Source: Pseudomonas khavaziana (lineage in GTDB: Bacteria > Pseudomonadota > Gammaproteobacteria > Pseudomonadales > Pseudomonadaceae). From it: DNA of 64,000 nt. Location: assembly GCF_019145205.1 (NCBI RefSeq), contig NZ_JAHSTT010000005.1, positions 124,001 to 188,000 of the forward strand, read 5' to 3'. The notes beneath the pieces are model-generated. The model had not been told where the DNA came from. It did not search any database and worked only from the letters and a program-made list of their open reading frames with translations. Below, one piece after another: positions 27,280 through 34,354 of this stretch. Positions within the stretch are counted from its first letter, which is position 1, and each line of letters begins with the position of its first letter. The position numbers and the translations under genes are program-made.

Positions 27280-27303
27280 AAAAGCCCACCAAAGTGAGCT
27301 TTT
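27280..27303 (-). terminator. Terminator of the TraC-like operon
   Basis: On the minus strand AAAAGCTCAC/GTGGGCTTTT (one G-T pair) with the loop TTTG and a following run of T. It ends the two small genes at 27323-27759 and insulates trbJ. Confidence 0.82.
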
Positions 27304-27322
27304 GATAAGTTTGTGCGCGGCG

Positions 27323-27553
27323 TCAGTGGGCCGCGTAATAAGGATTCTGAGCGCGATAAAGGCTACGTTCAGTCTCAGGGATGTGCAGCGTCTCTAGGTG
27401 CCACTCTTCGAGTGAAGAAGCTAGCTCGGCCGCAATGCGCTGGGCTTCCACAACGGGCTTACTAGATTGCCCGCTGGCTCGACCTAGGCAGGCTTGCAGT
27501 TCATTGAGTTGATTGGCCAAAGCGCTGATGCGGTGAGCTGTCTTCATGATCAA
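27323..27553 (-). CDS. Small helical protein downstream of the TraC-like gene
   Basis: 76 residues, predicted all-helical (AHRISALANQLNELQACLGRAS, EAQRIAAELASSLEEWHLETL). It overlaps the end of the TraC-like gene by four bases (ATGA type), so the pair is translationally coupled. In other mobilisable elements such small pairs are relaxosome accessories (TraC/TraD-like). No specific family is recognised. Confidence 0.6.
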   Translation of the reverse strand: MIMKTAHRISALANQLNELQACLGRASGQSSKPVVEAQRIAAELASSLEEWHLETLHIPETERSLYRAQNPYYAAH

Positions 27554-27759
27554 TTCCTCTTGCTGATCCCTTCCACGATTCTATCGAATTCTTCCCGGAT
27601 CTGATCGTCCGTAAGCTCAAGATTAACCAATCCTGATTTTATTGCAATTCTTCCGATTCTTTCTGCTGCCTCATTGTCGAGCTTTGCAAGCCTTGCCTTA
27701 GCCATCTCTAGCTCAGAAAGCGCGTCAGCTCGCCGCTCGGAAAGGGTTTTTCTAGCCAA
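27550..27759 (-). CDS. TraC-like relaxosome accessory protein
   Basis: 69 residues. The core AERIGRIAIKSGLVNLELTDDQIREEFDRI closely follows the pattern of the Agrobacterium/rhizobial TraC family (AERIGRIA-K-AGL--L-I--EL). A charged, coiled-coil-like N-terminus precedes it (SERRADALSELEMAKARLAKLDNEA). TraC proteins are encoded next to oriT and assist DNA processing. Here the upstream side of the gene (27760-28160) holds AT-rich direct repeats and a 40-base palindrome, a plausible oriT. No relaxase is recognised in the window. Confidence 0.65.
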   Translation of the reverse strand: MARKTLSERRADALSELEMAKARLAKLDNEAAERIGRIAIKSGLVNLELTDDQIREEFDRIVEGISKRN

Positions 27760-28389
27760 TTTTATTGCTCCTTTTTTGGTGCCATTTCGGCCTAAACCTA
27801 TTGTGGATCACGGAGATTTTAGCGACCGCTGGAATTTCTGACCACATCAGGATTGGCATCGCTAAGAACGAAGCGCGGCCCCGGCATGTTGGTCGCCACT
27901 CCTGTGCTTTCTCCGCCCTGTTTGATCCGTTCAGTTAAATTTGGTCGATTAAGTAAATTCAAGGCAATTTTAGGAAACTCCTGCTTAGATTAATGCAACT
28001 CTAGGCAACTAAGGAAAAATGAACGAAATTCAAGGAAATTCTAGGCAATTTGCGTTACCGAAACGGCCATTAGCATTAAATTTCTTTGAGTTGCACTCAG
28101 ACAGACGGCAAGATGTGTGTTGTACGGGTACGGGCAAGCCCGCACCCTCCCAACACCGCCCCTTATTCGCCTTCGGCTCAACGGCATCTTGCTCTGCGAG
28201 GCGCGCAGCCGCTTCCGCGTCTAAAGGCAAAAGCGCAGCGTAAAAACAGGGTCAACCACGACAGGCGACACCAAAGAAAAGGCCCCAGCCCGTCGACGCG
28301 GTAAGCCAGTCGTGGTTTGGGCTATCGATCCGCACTTTAAATTGCGATGCGTTTAAGCACCTAATTTGGGGAGATGCCAAGTGTAAAAA
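27760..28389. other. Non-coding region with repeats and palindrome, candidate oriT
   Basis: 630 bp without a supported gene. Two direct repeats of 20 bases (27956-27975 and 28026-28045, two mismatches) begin AAATTCAAGG, and TAGGCAA elements lie between them. A 40-base interrupted palindrome follows at 28117-28156. The AT-rich repeats plus a GC-rich hairpin beside a TraC-like gene suggest an oriT; a single-strand initiation site is the alternative. Confidence 0.5.
28117..28156. repeat. 40-base interrupted palindrome
   Basis: Symmetric about 28136/28137: GTGTTG/CAACAC outer arms, GGGT/ACCC middle arms, CGGGC/GCCCG inner arms with an AA loop; 15 of 19 pairs match. This is far beyond chance for this AT-rich stretch. 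Confidence 0.75.
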
Positions 28390-29043
28390 TTACGTTTCGT
28401 CGAAAAGGATGGCGTAGCTATTCCATAGTTTTAAAAAATGCTCCCAATCTGTTGCGCCACTCGATGTCTTAAAATTCAAAACGCCAGTGGACCTCAAGTC
28501 GATTGGTTTCGTCAGTACATCACTGGCGAGATCGTAGTAGGTCAGAAGCTTCTCATCATCCGTATAAAGCGGTGTGGGATAGCGCCCGGCCCATACCAGT
28601 GATGCCTCGTAGAATGCGATTAACTTAGCTCGATCTTTTTTCAAGGGCACGCCAAGGAGCTTATGAAGGTTTTCGAATTTGTGCCCCTTGAACTCCGTTG
28701 GCGAAAAGCCGCGTTGGGCAAGAACAGCTTTCATAATGAGTTCGAGAGAGAGCCCGCAGAGCATGTGATAAACGGGCCAGCAAGCGACAGCCATGCGATA
28801 CCCAGGTGCATAGCCAAGCTCGGAGGCGATGGCAGAGTCTTGCGAACCCATGGAATGCCAAAGGGCGCCTGCTGAGGCTTTAAGATCCGCAGCACGGTTT
28901 CGCCAATGATTCGGGTGGTTTCTGTCTTCAGTAAGTGTCGGCCGGTCTGCAATAAACTGTCTGTAATCGTCATCCATAATATGTCTCGATCTCGGTGCCA
29001 CGTTATTTTGGCTTAGAGTCTCACTCTCTCGGTGCATGAGCAA
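28390..29043 (-). CDS. HEPN-like protein of unknown function
   Basis: Up to 217 residues (ATG 29043, or ATG 28977, MDDDYRQFI). The central part, MLCGLSLELIMKAVLAQRGFSPTEFKGHKFENLHKLL, has the helix pair and the GHxxxxLxxLL pattern of HEPN-domain proteins. I do not see an obvious Rx4-6H RNase motif. It is AT-rich relative to the core genome and stands alone on the minus strand, divergent from the methyltransferase. It may belong to the defence cluster that follows, or be a separate cargo gene. Confidence 0.5.
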   Translation of the reverse strand: MLMHRESETLSQNNVAPRSRHIMDDDYRQFIADRPTLTEDRNHPNHWRNRAADLKASAGALWHSMGSQDSAIASELGYAPGYRMAVACWPVYHMLCGLSLELIMKAVLAQRGFSPTEFKGHKFENLHKLLGVPLKKDRAKLIAFYEASLVWAGRYPTPLYTDDEKLLTYYDLASDVLTKPIDLRSTGVLNFKTSSGATDWEHFLKLWNSYAILFDET

Positions 29044-29279
29044 TGCGTCTCTAGCCAGTTGAAAGGTACCTATGGTTGAGCGAGAACTATCCGAGTTGTG
29101 ATGGTGAGCATGACTTCTCCATTAGCTGACGCGGTTTAAAAACGCACTTGTTGGGATCTCAAAGAGTTAATTAAGAGCAGGGTGGCAGGCCGGCTAGCAC
29201 CCGTTATTGAATTATTTATGTTGGGCTAAAAATGTTATTTATTATAGTGCTCGCATATTGCTCTTGGATAATGTAAAAT

Positions 29280-30623
29280 GTGAGGAGATCCAGTCATGAT
29301 TTATTAAGAGTTCTTTTGCAGAATATGCCTCAATACTCATCCATAACTAACCCCAAAAGGCATTTGAATCCGCTTGAAGCAGAGGCGCGAAAGCTGTTTC
29401 CTTATTATGCTGGATTTTCAGAGTCATTTGTGGAGAGTGTGCTTGGGGTTTTGGATCTTGCCCCAGAGTCAGTAATATTAGATCAATGGAACGGAAGTGG
29501 TACTACAACAAGTACAGCTTTGAAGTTTGGGTTTAATGTAGTTGGCTCGGACCTAAATCCCGCAATGATTATTGTGGCTAAAGCGGCTTTAGTTTCCGTG
29601 CTGGATTTAAAAAGTCTGTTGCCGCTTGCTGTGTCTATTGTAAAAAAAGCTGAGCGTCTAAAGATTGATTTCGATTCTGACCCCCTTTCCCATTGGTTTG
29701 ACTCAGCTTCTTCTTCGAATATTCGACGCGTTGAAGAAAGCATAAATTCAACATTGATCTCTCATGCCACCTACGTTCCGCTGAATACCTCGGAGGGGCT
29801 TGATAAGCTAACACCGCTCTCGGCATTTTTTTATCTAGCCTTATTTAGAGTGGTGCGGAGGCTAACTGCAAATTTTGTTGCTTCGAATCCTACTTGGATA
29901 AAAGTAAGTAAGAGCTCAGAGGAGAGAAAGCATGTGCCAAAGGAGGAGGTGTTCGGGCTTTTTATCAAGGAGGTCGAGCAGTTAAGTGTTCATCAGGCCA
30001 TCTCTCCTCGGGATAGAGAGCTCAATCTCGACCAAGTACAGTTGATTCTTTCTGATGCGAAAAACTTGCCATTGTCAGAAAATTCGGTTGATGCCATTTT
30101 GACTTCTCCGCCATATTGCACTCGTATTGACTATGCTGTTGCTACCTACGTTGAGCTTGCAGTGATTCGGGTTGGAGGCCAGAATTTCGCACAGCTTCGC
30201 AGAGACCTTACTGGAAGCTCAACTGTTCCGAGAACCGGTTCGGAAGAAAGAGTTGAGTGGGGGGAGACTTGTTTGGAATTTCTAGATAAAGTTAAAAATC
30301 ATCGATCTAAAGCATCAGGTACTTATTATTTGAAGAGTCACATTCAGTATTTTGATTCTTTGTATAATTCTGTCGCAGAGGCAGCGCGTGTACTCAAGAA
30401 TGGCGCTCCGTTTGTATTGGTTGTTCAGAATTCCTACTACAAGGAGGTTAGGAATGATGTTGCGCTTATTATCGAAGAGATGGCCCGTCATGTTGGCTTG
30501 GGGCTGAACTATCACGCAGATTTCGTAGCGGCTCGTTCGATGGTGGATTTGAATAAAAAATCAAAAGTTTATATTAAAAAGCGTCAGACGGTGGAAAGCG
30601 TATTAGTGCTCGAAAAGAACTGA
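29280..30623 (+). CDS. DNA methyltransferase (N6-adenine/N4-cytosine type)
   Basis: 447 residues from GTG 29280, or 432 from ATG 29325 (MPQYSSITNPKRHLNPLEAE), which I find more family-like; neither has a strong ribosome binding site. Motif I/FxGxG appears as ILDQWNGSGTTTSTALKFGFNVVGSDLNP. The catalytic motif IV is LTSPPYCTR, a TSPPY form usual in amino-methyltransferases. The low-GC codon use differs clearly from the host genes. It converges, with one base between stops, on the HEPN/DUF262 pair, which suggests a restriction-like module. A possible promoter (TTGGGC-N16-TATAGT) lies about 50 bases upstream. Confidence 0.75.
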   Translation: MRRSSHDLLRVLLQNMPQYSSITNPKRHLNPLEAEARKLFPYYAGFSESFVESVLGVLDLAPESVILDQWNGSGTTTSTALKFGFNVVGSDLNPAMIIVAKAALVSVLDLKSLLPLAVSIVKKAERLKIDFDSDPLSHWFDSASSSNIRRVEESINSTLISHATYVPLNTSEGLDKLTPLSAFFYLALFRVVRRLTANFVASNPTWIKVSKSSEERKHVPKEEVFGLFIKEVEQLSVHQAISPRDRELNLDQVQLILSDAKNLPLSENSVDAILTSPPYCTRIDYAVATYVELAVIRVGGQNFAQLRRDLTGSSTVPRTGSEERVEWGETCLEFLDKVKNHRSKASGTYYLKSHIQYFDSLYNSVAEAARVLKNGAPFVLVVQNSYYKEVRNDVALIIEEMARHVGLGLNYHADFVAARSMVDLNKKSKVYIKKRQTVESVLVLEKN

Positions 30624-30624
30624 T

Positions 30625-31326
30625 TTATGCTTGTCTGTAAATAGCGCGATGTCTAGCCTTTACAAATTTCAAGCTGTCTGCCTGCTCTTCCAAGCAATCA
30701 AGGAAGTAGGAGCAGATGCTATATACGGCATTTAATCGTATTTCCAGCTCATTCAATGATAAGTTTCTACCCGCCTCGCTTGCAGATTCGCGACCATGAG
30801 CAACCGCGTTGCGCTTTTCAGTTATCTCTTTGAAATAGCCTACTTCACTAGGATTTTGAGTCGCCGGTTTTGCTATTCCTAAGCAACAGAAAATTTCTAA
30901 GATTGTTTTCGGATAGACATTGTGTAAGTAGCTTCCAAAAACGGTGTCAGGTATAGCGCATAAAGACGTAGACTGCTGGTGTGAAAATATATCTCGTCGT
31001 GCTTCCCATTTTTTTTTCTCTGACCCAGATCGAGCTGAGCTTAATTGCGAGTCAAGGGCGATGGTAAACAATGATTGTTCGAGATGTTTTGTCTGTATGT
31101 TGAGGCCACAAAGGTGGTTGATGAATGCTTGTACTCCTTGCGTTGCTGAATATTCGATTGCGCCATATAAAGATACATAGATTAAACCACGTAACGTCAG
31201 TGACATAGGTCCCATGGGCTGAGGTGTGCCGTCTATCACTTCTAAATTCTTAATGCTTGAATAAAGTAAGCGCGATTCTGATAGTCGATCATTCATCCCT
31301 TCTCGTGCAAGTTGGCAAATTGTCAT
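30625..31326 (-). CDS. HEPN nuclease-like protein (MAE_28990/MAE_18760 type)
   Basis: 233 residues. N-terminal LRGLIYVSLYGAIEYSATQGVQAFI and later ITEKRNAVAHGRES are the two hallmarks of this HEPN group. RNAVAH is the Rx4H motif of HEPN ribonucleases, so it may cleave RNA. It is translationally coupled by an ATGA overlap to the upstream DUF262 gene, a pairing that recurs in bacterial defence loci. Its stop lies one base from that of the convergent methyltransferase gene. AT-rich. Confidence 0.7.
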   Translation of the reverse strand: MTICQLAREGMNDRLSESRLLYSSIKNLEVIDGTPQPMGPMSLTLRGLIYVSLYGAIEYSATQGVQAFINHLCGLNIQTKHLEQSLFTIALDSQLSSARSGSEKKKWEARRDIFSHQQSTSLCAIPDTVFGSYLHNVYPKTILEIFCCLGIAKPATQNPSEVGYFKEITEKRNAVAHGRESASEAGRNLSLNELEIRLNAVYSICSYFLDCLEEQADSLKFVKARHRAIYRQA

Positions 31327-32372
31327 AAAGCGTCACGTACGTATTCGATACGCCCAACTACAAATTTTTTCTGATTAGAGCCGGCACCTGTAAATTTTTT
31401 TAGATTTTCGTCATTAGCTAGTACTGGTAGCTTCAAAAGGTCGATTTTTTTGCCTTGCTTTAAAGCTAAGGCAACTCCGACGGAAAGTGCTTCAAATAAG
31501 TTTACAGGCGTCAACCCGCCTCGGCCTCTGTTTATACCGTTAGGGAAGGCCTTTGCTAATATTTCCATCACGTCGCCAAATAGCTTCTTGTCTGACAGTG
31601 GGATTACGCTGTGTCGGACGCTATTCATATATTCATTCATGAATTCCTTGACTGCGTGGTTGAAGTCATTGTAGCGATAAAGATAAACAAAAAACCGTAG
31701 TACTAGTTCTTCGTAAGTGCCGTTAGATTCGTTCTTGGCTGTTATTTTAACTGAAGACTTAAAGTCAGCGAGCGTCGATAGTGTTTTAAGATCGTCGTTG
31801 TATGGCCCGCGATAGACGCAGTTCCTGATTTCCTGATCGGTTAACGATACGCCCCCTGTGTTAAGGCGTTCAAAAAGATCGAAGCGTACTGCAAGATCGC
31901 TTCTATCGTTTAGCACTGTGACGCGGATTGGCCGAGTTAGAAACTGCAATTGCATAGATTTTGGAAAGTCTATAAAACCTGTACCGTTGAATGCGCTCAG
32001 CTTTTCTAATCCGTTCACTATGAGTGGGTTAGCGCGATGTATTTTAGCTAAAAGCTCTTGGCTTCCTACAAAGTGGCTGAGTGATCCTAGTCGTTGTACT
32101 CCGTCAACAACCTCCCAAGTAGAGTCTGAGTTCATTGCCATGAACAGACTTGGTACCGGAATTCCCAGTAGTACAGATTCTACGAGTATTGATTGTCGAT
32201 CAGCGTCCCAAATGAACTGTCGCTGGTATTCTGGTGGCACGAATATATCTCCAGACTCGACCATATCTAAAACTTGTCTAACTGACAGGTCATAGCTATC
32301 AAACGAAACCGTTTTTCGTTTTGTCTCAAGCTGAGATTGCATTAAGCCTAGTTTTTTCGTTGCAAGTGCCAT
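31323..32372 (-). CDS. DUF262 (GmrSD/ParB-like nuclease) protein
   Basis: 349 residues from ATG 32372, which has AAGGG eight bases upstream. A longer frame to 32426 lacks support. The DUF262 signature is clear: VRQVLDMVESGDIFVPPEYQRQFIWDADRQSILVESVLLGIPVPSLFM and WEVVDGVQRLGSL (DGxQR, the presumed NTPase/nuclease motif), then RFDLFERLNTGGVSLTDQEIRN. GmrSD-type enzymes cut modified phage DNA. Here the C-terminal DUF1524 HNH domain is absent and the partner is a HEPN protein instead. Confidence 0.78.
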   Translation of the reverse strand: MALATKKLGLMQSQLETKRKTVSFDSYDLSVRQVLDMVESGDIFVPPEYQRQFIWDADRQSILVESVLLGIPVPSLFMAMNSDSTWEVVDGVQRLGSLSHFVGSQELLAKIHRANPLIVNGLEKLSAFNGTGFIDFPKSMQLQFLTRPIRVTVLNDRSDLAVRFDLFERLNTGGVSLTDQEIRNCVYRGPYNDDLKTLSTLADFKSSVKITAKNESNGTYEELVLRFFVYLYRYNDFNHAVKEFMNEYMNSVRHSVIPLSDKKLFGDVMEILAKAFPNGINRGRGGLTPVNLFEALSVGVALALKQGKKIDLLKLPVLANDENLKKFTGAGSNQKKFVVGRIEYVRDAL

Positions 32373-32654
32373 TTTTATCCCTTTCGTGGACCAGTCGTCC
32401 AGCTGACATGAGCTATGTGATGCCAAGACAAGCGTCTATATGTATTTTCGTACACATATCGACTGCTCACGCCTCAGTATAACGATGTAATGGCACGCCC
32501 TGCTAATCGTCAATCTGAACATTTTGACATCCCCGGTGGAGATCTGACAGCGTTCCCAGGTAAGCTCAAGCCCTCGGTCCAGCGCGGGCCAAGGTTAAAA
32601 AAGCCGCATTTTTCGCGTCGCCATTGGCGGCTTGTCTAGGTAGGAAGGTACAAC

Positions 32655-32951
32655 GTGTCGACATCAGGATTGGTCGCTCAGGCCGTTTCATGGACGCTTT
32701 GCGCGACAGCGCTTGGCATTTCGTACTGGAACTATTCACATTACATTGACGCGAAACGTGATCCGGACAGTGCTAAGCGTTATTTGCAAATGGCCCTGTA
32801 CGCGAGGAGCGACGCTGGAATCGGAGAAGACGAGTTCAAGAAGATCGAGAGCTCCCATTACCGGCCCTACCAGAAGCGTTTCAGAATTGCACTCTTCGTA
32901 GGATTAAGCTCAGGTCTTGCTGGATTGGTTCAACTGCTCGCTTATCCATGA
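32655..32951 (+). CDS. Small membrane protein, unknown
   Basis: 98 residues, GTG start with AGGAAGG nine bases upstream. There are two hydrophobic segments, at about residues 8-26 (AQAVSWTLCATALGISYWN) and 77-96 (IALFVGLSSGLAGLVQLLAY), with a charged loop between. No family is recognised. It is near the right end of the island. Confidence 0.6.
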   Translation: MSTSGLVAQAVSWTLCATALGISYWNYSHYIDAKRDPDSAKRYLQMALYARSDAGIGEDEFKKIESSHYRPYQKRFRIALFVGLSSGLAGLVQLLAYP

Positions 32952-33018
32952 CCCGCTCGACCCCCAGGATTGCGGATGTAAACTTGAATCTCATGCTTAG
33001 CTGAGAAAGGGGTAACAG

Positions 33019-33189
33019 ATGAAGGAACGATCCCACGACGAGGCAATGGCCGAGCTGTTCGCGTCCTGTCCTGACTATGCGGTCGAGTTACTGACTGAGG
33101 TACGCCGTAATGGCGACCCTGCCGAGCTGGCCATTCTACTAAGGCAGATCGCCAAGGCGTTCGTCCCGGAAGTGGGCCAGTCAAGCTGA
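33019..33189 (+). CDS. Short HigA-like antitoxin N-terminal fragment (56 residues)
   Basis: ATG 33019 with AAAGGGG upstream and TGA at 33187-33189. The text (KERSHDEAMAELFASCPDYA then ELAILLRQIAKAF) resembles the N-terminal half of 'addiction module antidote protein' (HigA-like) antitoxins, which normally continue into a helix-turn-helix. Here the frame stops right after the AKAF segment, so the DNA-binding part is missing. No toxin gene is adjacent. It may be truncated at the island end or be a short regulator in its own right. Confidence 0.5.
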   Translation: MKERSHDEAMAELFASCPDYAVELLTEVRRNGDPAELAILLRQIAKAFVPEVGQSS

Positions 33190-33293
33190 TTCGCAAATCT
33201 CCGCGCTTATGATGGAATGGTATATTCCATGGCATGAGTAACCTTTTGATTTTTAACTATATGAAATATATGGGTTTTTATTCAATATTGATA

Positions 33294-33308
33294 ATAGAGT
33301 GGGAGTGA
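33294..33308 (+). other. Candidate attR (guaA 3'-end copy)
   Basis: ATAGAGTGGGAGTGA reads I-E-W-E-stop, as guaA does at 18760-18774, but with three synonymous differences. This is what recombination between diverged guaA ends would leave. CATGGTAT-like sites lie about 65-80 bases to its left. Confidence 0.6.
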
Positions 33309-33337
33309 CCCTGCACTGGCAGGTCAATGCTCAATAA

Positions 33338-33535
33338 CAAAACCCCGGCCTGGTGCCGTAATGCTGTTCAGTTAAGGCATTTTGTAGGAGCGAGCTTGCT
33401 CGCGAAAAACTCATAGGCGCCGCGTTCATTCAGGAAGCACGCGTTATCGTTGACGTTTTTTGCGAGCAAGCTCGCTCCTACAAAGGGCGGTATACGCTTA
33501 ACTGAACGGCATTGCGGCCTGGTGCCGGGGTTTTG
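33338..33535. terminator. Terminator split by a REPIN-bearing element
   Basis: The arms CAAAACCCCGGC (33338-33349) and GCCGGGGTTTTG (33524-33535) are perfect complements and would form a strong terminator if joined. They are separated by a 154-bp element (33360-33513) flanked by a 13-base direct repeat. The pair lies just after the guaA copy at the right end of the island, so it was probably the original guaA terminator. Confidence 0.65.
33360..33513. mobile_element. MITE-like element carrying a REPIN
   Basis: 17-bp terminal inverted repeats AATGCYGTTCAGTTAAG (one mismatch) enclose a family A REPIN (33383-33483). The direct repeat CGGCCTGGTGCCG stands on both sides (33346-33358 and 33515-33527), as a target duplication would. 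Confidence 0.65.
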
Positions 33536-33552
33536 CTTTATGTGGGAGCCCT

Positions 33553-34323
33553 TTAATAGAACTCGTCAAGCAAGCAGTAATACGCAATGCGCTGCTCATC
33601 GGGCTCTACGCCATAGCACTCGAAGAACGGTGCCACCCATGCCTGTCCAAAGTTTTGGGTAATGCTGCGCGCTGCCAGGGCCAGGTCCTGGTAGCGGTCA
33701 CTGACGCCTAAGCGACCACAATCGATAAAACCGCTGAAACGGCCGTCTGCGGTCATGAAGTTCGGCAGGCAGGCGTCGCCATGGGTCACCACCAAGTCCT
33801 GGGTGGTTGGCCGTGTCGATACCAGTTCGTCCAACACTTGCTCGGCGCTTTGTCCTAGTCGTTCATCGTCGAAGTCGGTCTCGTCGACCAAGCCCGCGTT
33901 GATGTGGTCCCGTGCGGTCGCGATGCGCACTTCAAGGCAGTGATCGAAGGGGCAAAGAACGGTGGGAACCTGATGCAGCGTGCGTAGGGCGTTCGCCAGG
34001 ATCTCTATGATGTGCGCCACAGGAAGGCCGTCGATCGTCGCCAGGTCCTGCCCTGGCATGGCGCTCATCAGTAGCCAGTGGCGATCCTGGTCTATCACTT
34101 CATCCACCACAATCGGTGCCGGTAGCCCTTGTTGCCGCAACCAGCGCAGGCGCTCGATTTCGTTTGCCAGCTCAGTGAACTCTCCAAGGGGCTCGGACTT
34201 CAGGAACAGGTCTTCGCCTTGTTCGCTGCGGAGTCGATAGACGTCTGCGCGCGACTCGCCGATGGACTGTTGTTCGATCAGTGCATGGGGGAACTGTTCG
34301 CGCCATTTGCTCGGGATATTCAC
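33553..34323 (-). CDS. APH(3')-type aminoglycoside phosphotransferase homologue
   Basis: About 256 residues from GTG 34323 (MNIPSKWREQF). The frame extends to a TTG at 34377 that would overlap the toxin gene. The catalytic motifs are complete: VTHGDACLPNFM (Brenner-type HGDxxxxN), GFIDCGRLGVSDRYQDLALA and a C-terminal LLDEFY, very like APH(3')-II enzymes. These phosphorylate kanamycin/neomycin. Whether it confers resistance is not visible from sequence. It lies just outside the island and its codon use is host-like, so it is probably a chromosomal gene. Confidence 0.85.
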   Translation of the reverse strand: MNIPSKWREQFPHALIEQQSIGESRADVYRLRSEQGEDLFLKSEPLGEFTELANEIERLRWLRQQGLPAPIVVDEVIDQDRHWLLMSAMPGQDLATIDGLPVAHIIEILANALRTLHQVPTVLCPFDHCLEVRIATARDHINAGLVDETDFDDERLGQSAEQVLDELVSTRPTTQDLVVTHGDACLPNFMTADGRFSGFIDCGRLGVSDRYQDLALAARSITQNFGQAWVAPFFECYGVEPDEQRIAYYCLLDEFY

Positions 34324-34354
34324 AGTGTTCTCATTCCCTGGTTTCAGCTGCTGC

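Larger units (their letters stand above)
18760..33308. mobile_element. Genomic island at the guaA 3' end (~14.5 kb)
   Basis: The left boundary is the 3' end of guaA, a known integration hot spot. The right boundary is ATAGAGTGGGAGTGA at 33294-33308, which encodes the same I-E-W-E-stop with three synonymous changes. Between them are a P4-type integrase reading inward from guaA, an AlpA regulator, a plasmid-like RepA/RepC module with iterons, trbJ/trbK-like/trbL, a TraC-like gene, and AT-rich cargo unlike the host genes. No complete conjugation system or relaxase is seen, so it is better called an integrative mobilisable element or a conjugative element remnant than a full ICE. Confidence 0.8.

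Noticed and set aside
28019..28243. Possible 74-residue gene over the palindrome
   Set aside because: It lies on AT-rich repeats and the 40-base hairpin, and the product has low complexity and no ribosome binding site.
33553..34323. APH gene as a sign of a resistance cassette or cloning marker
   Set aside because: Codon use is host-like, it lies outside the island borders, and no IS or integron sites flank it; a chromosomal homologue is more likely.
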